Shown: piece after piece, positions 23,474-30,769 of the stretch | How positions within the stretch are numbered: the stretch's first letter is position 1 | Layout of the letters: each line of letters begins with the position of its first letter | Assembly (NCBI GenBank): GCA_016716665.1 | Contig: JADJVH010000010.1 | Coordinates: forward strand, 153,351-217,350 | Direction: 5' to 3' | Length of the DNA: 64,000 nt | Source: Candidatus Opimibacter iunctus | Lineage (GTDB): Bacteria; Bacteroidota; Bacteroidia; Chitinophagales; Saprospiraceae | Notes under the pieces: generated by a model | The model's database searches: none | Told to the model about the DNA's origin: nothing | What the model saw: the letters and a program-made list of their open reading frames with translations, nothing else | Program-made: the position numbers and the translations under genes

Positions 23474-23508
23474 TTCATTTTTCTCTTTTCACTTTTCATT
23501 CTTCGTTT
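23474..23508. repeat. Five tandem TTCNNNN heptamers
   Basis: TTCATTT, TTCTCTT, TTCACTT, TTCATTC, TTCGTTT run without a break up to the stop codon of the OmpA-family gene. The same 7-base period and TTC core recur at 63931-64000 and 20855-20875. Confidence 0.7.
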
Positions 23509-25285
23509 AAAGAGATACAATCTTGATCTCTACCCGCTGATTCTTTTTCCGTCCTTCGACCGTCTGGTTTGAAGCTACGGGTTGGCGTTTGCCATATCCT
23601 TTATAAGAGATCCGTGATTCCGGTATCCCTTTATCGTATAGATACTCGGCGATATCCTTTGCACGGGCAGTGGACAGCTTGTCGCAGTATGCATCTTCCG
23701 GAAGGCTGTTGGTGTGCCCGCCGATTTCGATATTGACCTTGTCGTTGTCCTTGAGGAATGTATAGATCTCCTCCAGTACTGCATAAGATTCCGGCTTGAT
23801 CGTCGAGCTATCCGCTTCAAAATAGAGCTTGTCTACGCGTATGGTCTGTCCGACAGCAATCGTGGTGATGTCAAGGGTCTTGAGCACTTTCTCTCCTTCC
23901 ATAGTGACTGATGCCGAAGCGATACATCCATTGGCATCGATGACCGTCAATGTATGGGATCCCTCAGGAAGCTTCATGGCTTGTGCTGCTGTCTCGCCAT
24001 TGCTCCATCGGAATTCATAGGGCTCTACTCCGCCGGTCACCTTACCACTTGCTTTTCCGTCTGTGGCCAGGATGTCAGATGATTTTGCATTGACCAGGGT
24101 CGACACAGTCATGGGAGGGGATGCCGGAATGATGCCACTGGCCAGGATTGACTTACCCATCTGATCAGTAACCGTCACCTGGTACAGGCCTGCGGGAAGG
24201 CCTGTTGCTTCTTCGCCTGTGCCGAAATTATTGGACCAGGCATAGCTATACGGAGGCACACCGCCGGCGGCTTTGACCAGGAGTTGCCCGGTGGCCATAC
24301 CTGTGCAAACGGGCGTTGATTTGACTTCTACGACGGCCGCCAGGTTATTCCCTTTCACTACAGGTTCTACCACCTTGGTTGTATCCTCGATCACTTTCGA
24401 AAGTCCGTTGTGTCCGGCCATCCATACATTCTTACCAGGTCCCTGGGATAGGAGGATCATCTGGTCTGATTCTCCGCCTTCATTCATACTGATGATTTTT
24501 TCCTGGTAAGGGTCGTATTTGACCAGCATGTTTGAAGCGATATAGATGAGGCCCTTTGAGTCCGAAGACAATGCTTTTACAGGTCCCTCGACCAGGTCGC
24601 GCCAGGCCTTTATAGGATACCACCGGTTGTTGTAGTCGACCAGCCACATGCTACTATCAGCTGCGATCCAGGACCCTTCGTCTGTATACGTTATGGCAGT
24701 GACCGCCTGCTTCTCTTCGTAGAGTTTCCACTTGTTATTGGTGATCCTTACTACACCGGCCTTTGAACCAATCCAGCGGATCCCATAGGGGTCTCTGTAG
24801 ATGAAGGTGATCTCATTGCTTTTCAGGACCCCATCATCTGTCGTGTATTGCTGGACTATTTTCTCCTGGGGTATAGAGACCGTAGAGACTCCGTTGAGTG
24901 TCCCAACCCAGATCATGGATTTGGAGACATCCATGCAGGTGGCTCCCGATCCGGCGTCCACCTTGATCACTTTACCGGTGGATGTAAATTGGATAGACCC
25001 ATCCCTGGAGAGCATGATCAGGCCATACTCATCTGACCAGTCTACGTCCATGATAGCATCACCGACAGACATTGGCTGCGCCCGATAGCTGTTGGAGGGG
25101 ATCATAAATACATCCACACTGGTGGCAACATACATATTGCCCGTAGAGTCATGGGCGATGGCCCTGTAGGCCACCTTTGGGGGAATGCCTTCAATCTGCT
25201 GTACCTTCTTGAGGGACTGGGCAGAGACGGAAACCATGAAAAAGAGAAAAGGCAATATCCTCAATACATTCTTGATCATCGACAT
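23507..25285 (-). CDS. OmpA-family protein with beta-propeller and SprB repeats
   Basis: Exported cell-wall-linked protein. The signal peptide starts at 25285 (MSMIKNVLRILPFLFFMVSVSAQ). Residues ~20-300 form short ligand-less propeller blades of the two-component-propeller kind (GIRWIGSKAGVVRITNNKWKLYEE). Two SprB repeats follow (GGVPPYSYAWSNNFGTG..., GGVEPYEFRWSNGE...). The C-terminal ~115 residues are an OmpA peptidoglycan-binding domain (LYFEADSSTIKPES, GHTNS, LSTARAKDIAEYL, GYGKRQPVASN). The layout suggests a periplasmic anchor for an outer-membrane or gliding-related assembly. A TATCTTTG -7 box lies 47 nt upstream. It is convergent with galM across a strong terminator. Confidence 0.85.
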   Translation of the reverse strand: MSMIKNVLRILPFLFFMVSVSAQSLKKVQQIEGIPPKVAYRAIAHDSTGNMYVATSVDVFMIPSNSYRAQPMSVGDAIMDVDWSDEYGLIMLSRDGSIQFTSTGKVIKVDAGSGATCMDVSKSMIWVGTLNGVSTVSIPQEKIVQQYTTDDGVLKSNEITFIYRDPYGIRWIGSKAGVVRITNNKWKLYEEKQAVTAITYTDEGSWIAADSSMWLVDYNNRWYPIKAWRDLVEGPVKALSSDSKGLIYIASNMLVKYDPYQEKIISMNEGGESDQMILLSQGPGKNVWMAGHNGLSKVIEDTTKVVEPVVKGNNLAAVVEVKSTPVCTGMATGQLLVKAAGGVPPYSYAWSNNFGTGEEATGLPAGLYQVTVTDQMGKSILASGIIPASPPMTVSTLVNAKSSDILATDGKASGKVTGGVEPYEFRWSNGETAAQAMKLPEGSHTLTVIDANGCIASASVTMEGEKVLKTLDITTIAVGQTIRVDKLYFEADSSTIKPESYAVLEEIYTFLKDNDKVNIEIGGHTNSLPEDAYCDKLSTARAKDIAEYLYDKGIPESRISYKGYGKRQPVASNQTVEGRKKNQRVEIKIVSL

Positions 25286-25331
25286 ACTATACATATTGTG
25301 ATTAATAAACGGATATCTATCCATTCAGACA

Positions 25332-25339
25332 CAAAGATA
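25332..25339 (-). promoter_or_regulatory. -7 box of the OmpA-family gene
   Basis: On the minus strand TATCTTTG matches TAnnTTTG exactly, 47 nt before the start at 25285. No TTG is seen at the -33 position, so only half of the consensus is present. Confidence 0.45.
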
Positions 25340-25380
25340 ACTGCAATTAATGGTGGGATATTTTAATGTCGCTTGCGGTG

Positions 25381-25710
25381 TCAGGACAAAATCATATTCT
25401 CCTGATTATCATATTCTACGGAGAGCTTCACTTTCATCCCCAGAGCATCCATGATGGGAAGGATCGTCACCAGGCGGAAGTTTTTAGTATTGTTTTCGAT
25501 CTTCGAGATCTGTGCCTTTTGAACACCCACCAGTGCGCCAAGTTGCTCCTGGCTTAGTTTTTTGCGTTTGCGGGCTTCCTTGATCATGGAGCCAAGGATA
25601 TCCATACGAAGTTCATATTCAAATTTTTCTCTGGATGGTGTGCCCCGTTTTCCAAAAAGTTCTTCAGTGAGATCATCAATAGATTTTAGTTTCATCTTAG
25701 TCTTGTTCAT
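25381..25710 (-). CDS. higA: HigA-type XRE antitoxin
   Basis: 109-residue HTH protein, the antitoxin half of a HigBA-type module. Residues ~30-90 form an XRE helix-turn-helix (LGSMIKEARKRKKLSQEQLGALVGVQKAQISKIENN). The N-terminal ~28 residues are likely the toxin-binding segment. The gene order is toxin first, antitoxin second, as in HigBA, with a 1-nt gap to the toxin stop. The antitoxin frame is intact while the toxin frame carries a nonsense codon. The antitoxin of such pairs normally represses the operon through a palindrome upstream of the toxin; TCCC-TTTT-GGGA at 26081-26092 is a weak candidate. Confidence 0.8.
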   Translation of the reverse strand: MNKTKMKLKSIDDLTEELFGKRGTPSREKFEYELRMDILGSMIKEARKRKKLSQEQLGALVGVQKAQISKIENNTKNFRLVTILPIMDALGMKVKLSVEYDNQENMILS

Positions 25711-25711
25711 T

Positions 25712-26041
25712 TCAGCGAATATTTAAATACGAAACCCTCAATCGTTGTGCTTTTACAATTTCTTTTAATGGTGTTTTTTGTGTTCGCTTATATATCCCAT
25801 GAGTGCAGACAACCAATGCCTTTTCGTCTGGGCTCCAGAACGCAAACAATCTCACCTGTCGATTGGCATATTTCGTTCTGAATTCCCAAATATTTTTATT
25901 CAATTTCTTAAACAATTCCGGGTCATGAATCTCTCTTGATTTCTCCATATTAAACGTGACCTTGTCTTTGATTTTCTCATCAAGACTTTATATAAATTGC
26001 CAGGCTTCATCCATGAAGAGGATGTCAAATCTAGTTTTCAT
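25712..26041 (-). pseudogene. higB: HigB/RelE-type toxin with in-frame stop at codon 18
   Basis: Read from the ATG at 26041 the frame gives MKTRFDILFMDEAWQFI, then TAA (25990-25988), then continues without a shift as SLDEKIKDKVTFN and the known Gp49/HigB core (ELFKKLNKNIWEFRTKYA, RLFAFW, VCTHGIYKRTQKTP). With the stop read through it would be 109 residues, the normal family length. Codon 18 is usually Glu or a similar residue in an EFLxSLDEK context, so a single GAA-to-TAA change would explain it. A truncated product from the internal ATG at 25948 (78 residues) would lack the first strand and helix. The antitoxin gene downstream is intact. Confidence 0.8.
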
Positions 26042-26190
26042 CTGGTGAAGTCAAACTAAGGTTATAAAGATAATGAAGTTTCCCTTTTGGGATACTTTTC
26101 TGATCCTTTCAGAACCTTAATTTAGGGTGGAATGAGGTCAAAAAGCAAGTCCAAATTGGATGCGCGCCATATTTCAGCATAAATTACACC

Positions 26191-27345
26191 ATGAAACGAA
26201 AAATCAGGATGGGTATGATCGGCGGGGGCCGTGGAGCTTTTATTGGTGGAGTACACCGGATGGCCGCAGCCCTTGATGGGCAGATCGAACTGGTGTGCGG
26301 GGCATTCAGCTCAGATCCGGAACGATCCAGGCTCAGTGGTGCTGATCTGTTTCTGTCCCCGGAAAGATGCTACGGTTCATATGAAGAAATGATCCGCACT
26401 GAAGCCTCGCTTCCTGAAAATATTCGCATGGATCTGGTGTCTATTGTGACGCCAAACTACATGCATTTTGATCCTGCCATGATGGCCCTGGACCATGGCT
26501 TCCATGTCGTGTGTGATAAACCGGTTTGCCTAAGCCTTCACGAAGCCCGCCAACTGCGCGATAAGGTCAAATCAACATGTCTCCTGTTTGCCCTTACCCA
26601 CAACTACACCGGATACCCAATGGTCAAGCAGGCCAGGCAAATGATTGCACATGGTGAGCTTGGTGAAATACGAAGAGTGATAGTAGAGTATCCACAAGGT
26701 TGGTTGAGCACTGCCTTGGAGGCTACCGATCAAAAACAAGCTGCATGGCGCACAGATCCGAATCGTTCGGGTGCTGCAGGAGCAATGGGCGATATCGGCA
26801 CGCATGCAGAAAACCTTGCTGAATATGTGACTGGCTTGAAAATTGCAAGCCTATGCGCGGACCTGCACACGCATGTAGCCGGACGCAGACTGGATGATGA
26901 CGGCAGTGTCTTGCTGCGGATGAACAACGGGGCCCGCGGTGTTTTATATGCCAGCCAGATCTCGGCAGGTGAAGAAAATAATCTGCGTATTCGTGTCTAT
27001 GGCGAGAAAGGCAGTCTCGACTGGTCACAGATGGAACCCAACTCCCTGACGGTACGATGGCCTGATCAACCTATGCAAGTCATGCGCACCGGTGTAGGTG
27101 CCCTCTATCCGGAAGCTCAAGCGCACACACGCATTCCCGCAGGACATCCTGAAGGATACATCGAAGCATTTGCCAACATCTACAGGAATGTGGCCTATTG
27201 TATCCAGGCAATAATTTCAAACGAACCGGTTGATCCGCTTTACAATGACTTTCCATCTATCGAAGATGGCGTCAGGGGAATGGCATTTATCGAAGCAGTA
27301 GTGCGGTCCGGAAGGCAGGATGAAACAAAATGGATTCGCTTTTAA
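26191..27345 (+). CDS. Gfo/Idh/MocA family oxidoreductase
   Basis: NAD(P)-dependent oxidoreductase acting on a sugar, inositol or related polyol; the exact substrate cannot be read from sequence. The Rossmann motif lies at residues ~8-20 (MIGGGRGAFIGGVHR), the family xKP motif (CDKPVCLSLHEA) is near residue 110 and holds the catalytic lysine, and the substrate-domain GDIGTHAENLAEY, near residue 200, supplies the usual Asp and His. The length of 384 fits. It is not in an operon; a hairpin with a T-tract lies ~170 nt downstream (27516-27571). Confidence 0.85.
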   Translation: MKRKIRMGMIGGGRGAFIGGVHRMAAALDGQIELVCGAFSSDPERSRLSGADLFLSPERCYGSYEEMIRTEASLPENIRMDLVSIVTPNYMHFDPAMMALDHGFHVVCDKPVCLSLHEARQLRDKVKSTCLLFALTHNYTGYPMVKQARQMIAHGELGEIRRVIVEYPQGWLSTALEATDQKQAAWRTDPNRSGAAGAMGDIGTHAENLAEYVTGLKIASLCADLHTHVAGRRLDDDGSVLLRMNNGARGVLYASQISAGEENNLRIRVYGEKGSLDWSQMEPNSLTVRWPDQPMQVMRTGVGALYPEAQAHTRIPAGHPEGYIEAFANIYRNVAYCIQAIISNEPVDPLYNDFPSIEDGVRGMAFIEAVVRSGRQDETKWIRF

Positions 27346-27663
27346 CCAGGTTTAGCTCTTCCTCCTGTCACGCAAGTGTTACCTCCGGTGTGTGAATTAT
27401 ACAATCTGTACTCGTAATTGTGTAACGGTTGATGACATCGATGACATTACCTTTATACCAGAAGAAAGGTGCAATTATAAAGATTATTAGTTCTTTTTTG
27501 GGTGTTATGCAAAGGCCACTTTATTTACTTGCGCGGCTAGTATCCGCTAAAATAAATAAGTGGTTTTTTTTGTGCCGCATACTGTGATCCCTTGGCTGGA
27601 TATTATCGGTACTTGCATGTCCATCAGGCAAAAGAGATTGACATGTCGTTTTCAGGACTTCAC
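27346..27663. other. Spacer holding one terminator
   Basis: No gene is seen in these 318 bp. Apart from the hairpin at 27516-27571 I find no repeat or promoter that stands out. Confidence 0.4.
27516..27571 (+). terminator. Rho-independent terminator
   Basis: CCACTTTATTTA (27516-27527) pairs with TAAATAAGTGG (27553-27563) with one bulged T and a partly paired GC-rich centre (GCGGCTAGTATCCGC). It is followed by eight T (27564-27571). It would end transcripts from the oxidoreductase gene. Confidence 0.65.
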
Positions 27664-28221
27664 CTACTTGCTTCCTTCGGTAAAATGTTCCATCCGCTGA
27701 CCTCCTTCAGATTTTCCCTTGTTGTATGTAGCTGATCCGCCTTTCGGAATAGAAAGTGATGTCCAGTCGCCTTCATTGAACAGTCGCGCCAGGTAAACGA
27801 TCTGCCCTATGTGGTAGGCATAGTGTGCCAGTTGTCTCATGATCGCATCTTCTACGGTCTGCCCCATATTGCGGATGTATACTGTCTTACCGAGGTCGTC
27901 CGGGGTCAATCCATTGAGGGCGGCAAACAGGCAGGCCCAGCCTTCATTCCATTGATGCATGACCTCTGTGTGTGTCGATGCCGCTTCTTCAAATTCTTCA
28001 TCGCGCTTGCGCCATTCTTTTTCGCCATCTGTCGTCAGAAAATCTGTCCAGCGGGATAGCATATTGCCATGCAGGTGCTTGACGATCACACTGATGCTGT
28101 TGCTTTTCGCATCCGGCATGTGAAAGAGGGCTTCGTCCCTGACCTGTGCCATGGCCTTTTCGCCAAGGGATTTGTAGTACTCAAAAACACTGATGGTGTT
28201 TTTTATGGTTTGCATCATCAT
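27664..28221 (-). CDS. DUF1572/DinB-like four-helix protein
   Basis: 185-residue member of the DinB/YfiT superfamily (DUF1572). These four-helix-bundle proteins hold a metal by three His; candidates here are KHLHGN (~48), and HYAYHIGQIVYLAR (~134), which has the typical HxxxHxGQ of the last helix. Some relatives are thiol-dependent transferases or hydrolases; the reaction here is unknown. No signal peptide is present. It stands alone; the upstream spacer has two copies of a CGCAGAGACGC repeat. Confidence 0.75.
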   Translation of the reverse strand: MMMQTIKNTISVFEYYKSLGEKAMAQVRDEALFHMPDAKSNSISVIVKHLHGNMLSRWTDFLTTDGEKEWRKRDEEFEEAASTHTEVMHQWNEGWACLFAALNGLTPDDLGKTVYIRNMGQTVEDAIMRQLAHYAYHIGQIVYLARLFNEGDWTSLSIPKGGSATYNKGKSEGGQRMEHFTEGSK

Positions 28222-28239
28222 GGTTTAAATCTAAGAAGA

Positions 28240-28345
28240 ATTTTCGCGCAGAGACGCAGAGACGCAGCACATAAATCCTCTCCGTGAACTCCATACTTTG
28301 GTTTCGCGCAATGACGCAACGACGCAACGTATAACTCCTCTCCGT
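28240..28345. repeat. Two tandem copies of a GACGCA-rich repeat plus 7-mers
   Basis: TTTCGCGCAGAGACGCAGAG...CCTCTCCGTG (28240-28287) is repeated with changes as TTTCGCGCAATGACGCAACG...CCTCTCCGTG (28302-28345), about 60 bp apart. Heptamers follow further on at 28386-28413 (CTCCTTG, CTCCTTG, CTCCATG, CCCCCTG). Confidence 0.6.
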
Positions 28346-28419
28346 GTAGTTGCAAACTGCTGACCGAAGATTGCCAACTGATTACTCCTTGCTCCTTGCT
28401 CCATGCCCCCTGCTCTTCC

Positions 28420-28427
28420 TATCTTTA
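28420..28427 (+). promoter_or_regulatory. Putative -7 box before the inositol-phosphatase-like gene
   Basis: TATCTTTA, one mismatch from TAnnTTTG, ends 4 nt before the ATG at 28432, exactly as at 8286-8293. It implies a very short or absent leader. Confidence 0.35.
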
Positions 28428-28431
28428 CCCC

Positions 28432-29226
28432 ATGGACCTTAAATCAATCCTTGACCAGGCAATGGTCGTCACCCTGGAAGCTGCTGATTTCATTCGCTCG
28501 CAGGCTGGAAAAGTTACGGCAGATGACGTCATCACCAAGTCCAGAAACTCCCTGGTGAGTTATGTCGACAAGACCGCTGAAGAAATCCTCGTCAAAGGCC
28601 TGGGGAATATCATCCCCGGCGCGGGTTTTATCACCGAAGAAGAGACGGTGACTCAGCAGAAGTCTGAATACACCTGGATCCTCGATCCACTGGATGGAAC
28701 GACCAATTTTCTCCAGCAGATACCTGTGTACTCGGTATCCGTAGGCCTGGTGCATGATGGCCGGATCGTGCTGGGTATCGTCAGTGATGTGGAGCGCAGA
28801 GAAACGTTCTATGCCTGGAAGGGAGGTGGGGCATGGTGTAATGGGGAGCGGATTTCCGTTTCAGGACGAACTGACGTCCAGGATGCTGTGGTAGCCACCG
28901 GGTTTCCTTATGCTTCGAGGGATGTATTACCTCAGCTCACTGCTGTATTTGAGTATTTCCTGAAAAACGCGAGAGGAATACGGCGGCTTGGCTCTGCAGC
29001 CATAGATCTGGCTTATGTTGCGTGCGGTCGATTTGATGTATACTATGAAACCACGCTCAATCCGTGGGATATTGCGGGTGGCATCATCATCTTGGAGGAA
29101 GCTGGTGGAATCGTCACTGATTTTTCGGGGCAGGGTGATATGATGGACAACGGGCAGGTCATCGCTGGTCCCCAGAAGATACATGCTGCTGCAGCGGCTC
29201 ATATCCGCACCATATTCGGGGCTTAG
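28432..29226 (+). CDS. Inositol monophosphatase family protein
   Basis: Mg-dependent phosphatase of the IMPase/SuhB/CysQ superfamily, 264 residues. The metal-binding set is complete: ITEEET near residue 66, DPLDGTTNF near 85-93 and NPWDIAGG near 208. The substrate may be inositol-1-phosphate or a similar sugar or nucleotide phosphate; sequence does not decide. The start at 28432 is supported by the family N-terminus (LDQAMVVTLEAADFIR) and by a promoter-like box 4 nt upstream. The ABC permease gene follows after 98 bp on the same strand. Confidence 0.88.
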   Translation: MDLKSILDQAMVVTLEAADFIRSQAGKVTADDVITKSRNSLVSYVDKTAEEILVKGLGNIIPGAGFITEEETVTQQKSEYTWILDPLDGTTNFLQQIPVYSVSVGLVHDGRIVLGIVSDVERRETFYAWKGGGAWCNGERISVSGRTDVQDAVVATGFPYASRDVLPQLTAVFEYFLKNARGIRRLGSAAIDLAYVACGRFDVYYETTLNPWDIAGGIIILEEAGGIVTDFSGQGDMMDNGQVIAGPQKIHAAAAAHIRTIFGA

Positions 29227-29324
29227 TCGATAGTGACCCCAACCATGTCTATTTGACCAGGGTTGGTTGACCGCTTTTGTCCGGCAGGCCCTATCTTTAT
29301 CCCTTACAGGGCTAACCTCAACTT

Positions 29325-30566
29325 ATGCAATTCAGCGAAAATCTATCCCAGGCCATCCGATCCGTCAGGGCCAACTCCCTCAGGGCCGTGCTCACCCTGA
29401 TGATCATCGCCTTTGGGATCATGGCCCTGGTAGGTATCCTGACCTCTATTGATGCGCTGCTATTCACCATGAATGACAATTTTTCGCGGATGGGAGCAAA
29501 TTCCTTTGAGATCAGGCCTAAAGGATTCCAGGTGCATTCGCGACGAAATGGGGTAAAAGAAAAACAAGGGGATCCACTTGATTTCAGGCAAGTGTTGGAT
29601 TTTAAGGATCGGTTTGACTTCCCAGGTGCAAAGGTGTCTGTGTCCGGATGGTGTACCTCCAATGCAACCCTGAAATATGGTAATGAAAAAACGAATCCAA
29701 CCGTACTGGTTTTTGGGGTAGACGAAAACTATCTGGCTGTTCAGGCTTTCGATCTGGATTATGGACGAAACTTTACGAGTGTTGAGCAGGAGACCGGTAC
29801 ACAGGTGGTGATCATCGGAATGGATATCGTCAACGATCTCTTTAAAAAGAATGCTGTAGCGGCGATGGGCAAGGATATTACGATTGATAACCGGCGATTT
29901 ACCATCATAGGCATCCTTAAGTCTAAAGGAGCTTCGATGAACCAGAGTGCAGACCGGAGGGTATTGATCCCGCTGTATACAGAAAGGCAATGGTATGGAT
30001 ATGCCAATAAAAATTATGATATCGATATCTCCATTGCATCAGCAACGGAACTAGATGATGCTATATCACATGCTACCGGTGTCATGCGTGTCATACGGAA
30101 ACTTAAAGCTTCAGAAGAAAACGATTTTGAGACACGGCAGAGTGACAGCCTGATGAATATGCTCAAAGACAACACAGTGACCATCCGCCTTGCCGCCATT
30201 GGGATCGGGTTGATCACGCTCATCGGCGCCGCGATTGGACTGATGAACATCATGCTGGTCTCTGTGACTGAGCGTACACGTGAAATTGGCATCAGCAAGG
30301 CACTAGGCGCCACGCGAGCCAACATCATGACACAATTCCTTACCGAAGCGGTATTGATCACCCAACTGGGTGGAGTGGTAGGAATCATCCTGGGCATCTT
30401 GATCGGAAATGGTGTTGCGCTCTTGCTGGGCGGTAAATTTATCATCCCCTGGGCCTGGATCATACTTGGCTTTATCACCTGTATGATTGTTGGTCTCGTA
30501 TCCGGATTATATCCTGCGCTCAAAGCTGCACGGCTAGATCCTATCGAGTCGCTGCGTTACGAGTAG
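29325..30566 (+). CDS. MacB/FtsX-type ABC transporter permease
   Basis: Inner-membrane permease with the MacB layout. A first membrane helix lies at residues ~20-45 ([22 protein letters not shown]), a large periplasmic domain at ~50-285, and three C-terminal helices of the FtsX domain at ~290-405 ([30 protein letters not shown], the typical cytosolic coupling loop). Such permeases pair with a LolD/MacB-type ATPase and couple ATP use to mechanical work in the periplasm, for instance lipoprotein or peptide extrusion. No ATPase gene is adjacent, so it must pair with one encoded elsewhere. A TATCTTTA box lies 25 nt upstream (29292-29299). Confidence 0.85.
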   Translation: MQFSENLSQAIRSVRANSLRAVLTLMIIAFGIMALVGILTSIDALLFTMNDNFSRMGANSFEIRPKGFQVHSRRNGVKEKQGDPLDFRQVLDFKDRFDFPGAKVSVSGWCTSNATLKYGNEKTNPTVLVFGVDENYLAVQAFDLDYGRNFTSVEQETGTQVVIIGMDIVNDLFKKNAVAAMGKDITIDNRRFTIIGILKSKGASMNQSADRRVLIPLYTERQWYGYANKNYDIDISIASATELDDAISHATGVMRVIRKLKASEENDFETRQSDSLMNMLKDNTVTIRLAAIGIGLITLIGAAIGLMNIMLVSVTERTREIGISKALGATRANIMTQFLTEAVLITQLGGVVGIILGILIGNGVALLLGGKFIIPWAWIILGFITCMIVGLVSGLYPALKAARLDPIESLRYE

Positions 30567-30616
30567 ATTTCCTTTAGTATGCTTTAGTGTCCGGCGGTGG
30601 TATCCTGATAGATCGA

Positions 30617-30769
30617 TCACCATTTGATTATTTTATAAACAGCCTTTTCGTGCACTGCATCATCGAGAGTCATGATGTAGGTTCCTGATGGTGCCCCAAT
30701 GGACATTTGAATGTGATTCGTATCAAAATATGAAGCTGCTGAAATAAGCTGGCCTAAAACACTTAAAAA
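30617..30769 (-). pseudogene. Out-of-frame end of a T9SS type A sorting domain
   Basis: Beyond a T5 run (30765-30769 on the minus strand) the secretion domain of the beta-helix gene continues in another frame: SVLGQLISAASYFDT, then MSIGAPSGTYIMTLDD, then KAVYKIIKW and a stop at 30617-30619. Removing one T from the run restores an unbroken domain (VKLLSVLGQLI...). It is a genuine one-base frameshift, a sequencing error, or phase variation at a short homopolymer. Confidence 0.75.

Noticed and set aside
24273..25088. Plus-strand frames opposite the OmpA/SprB gene
   Set aside because: They run antisense to conserved propeller and SprB regions and show no coding character of their own.
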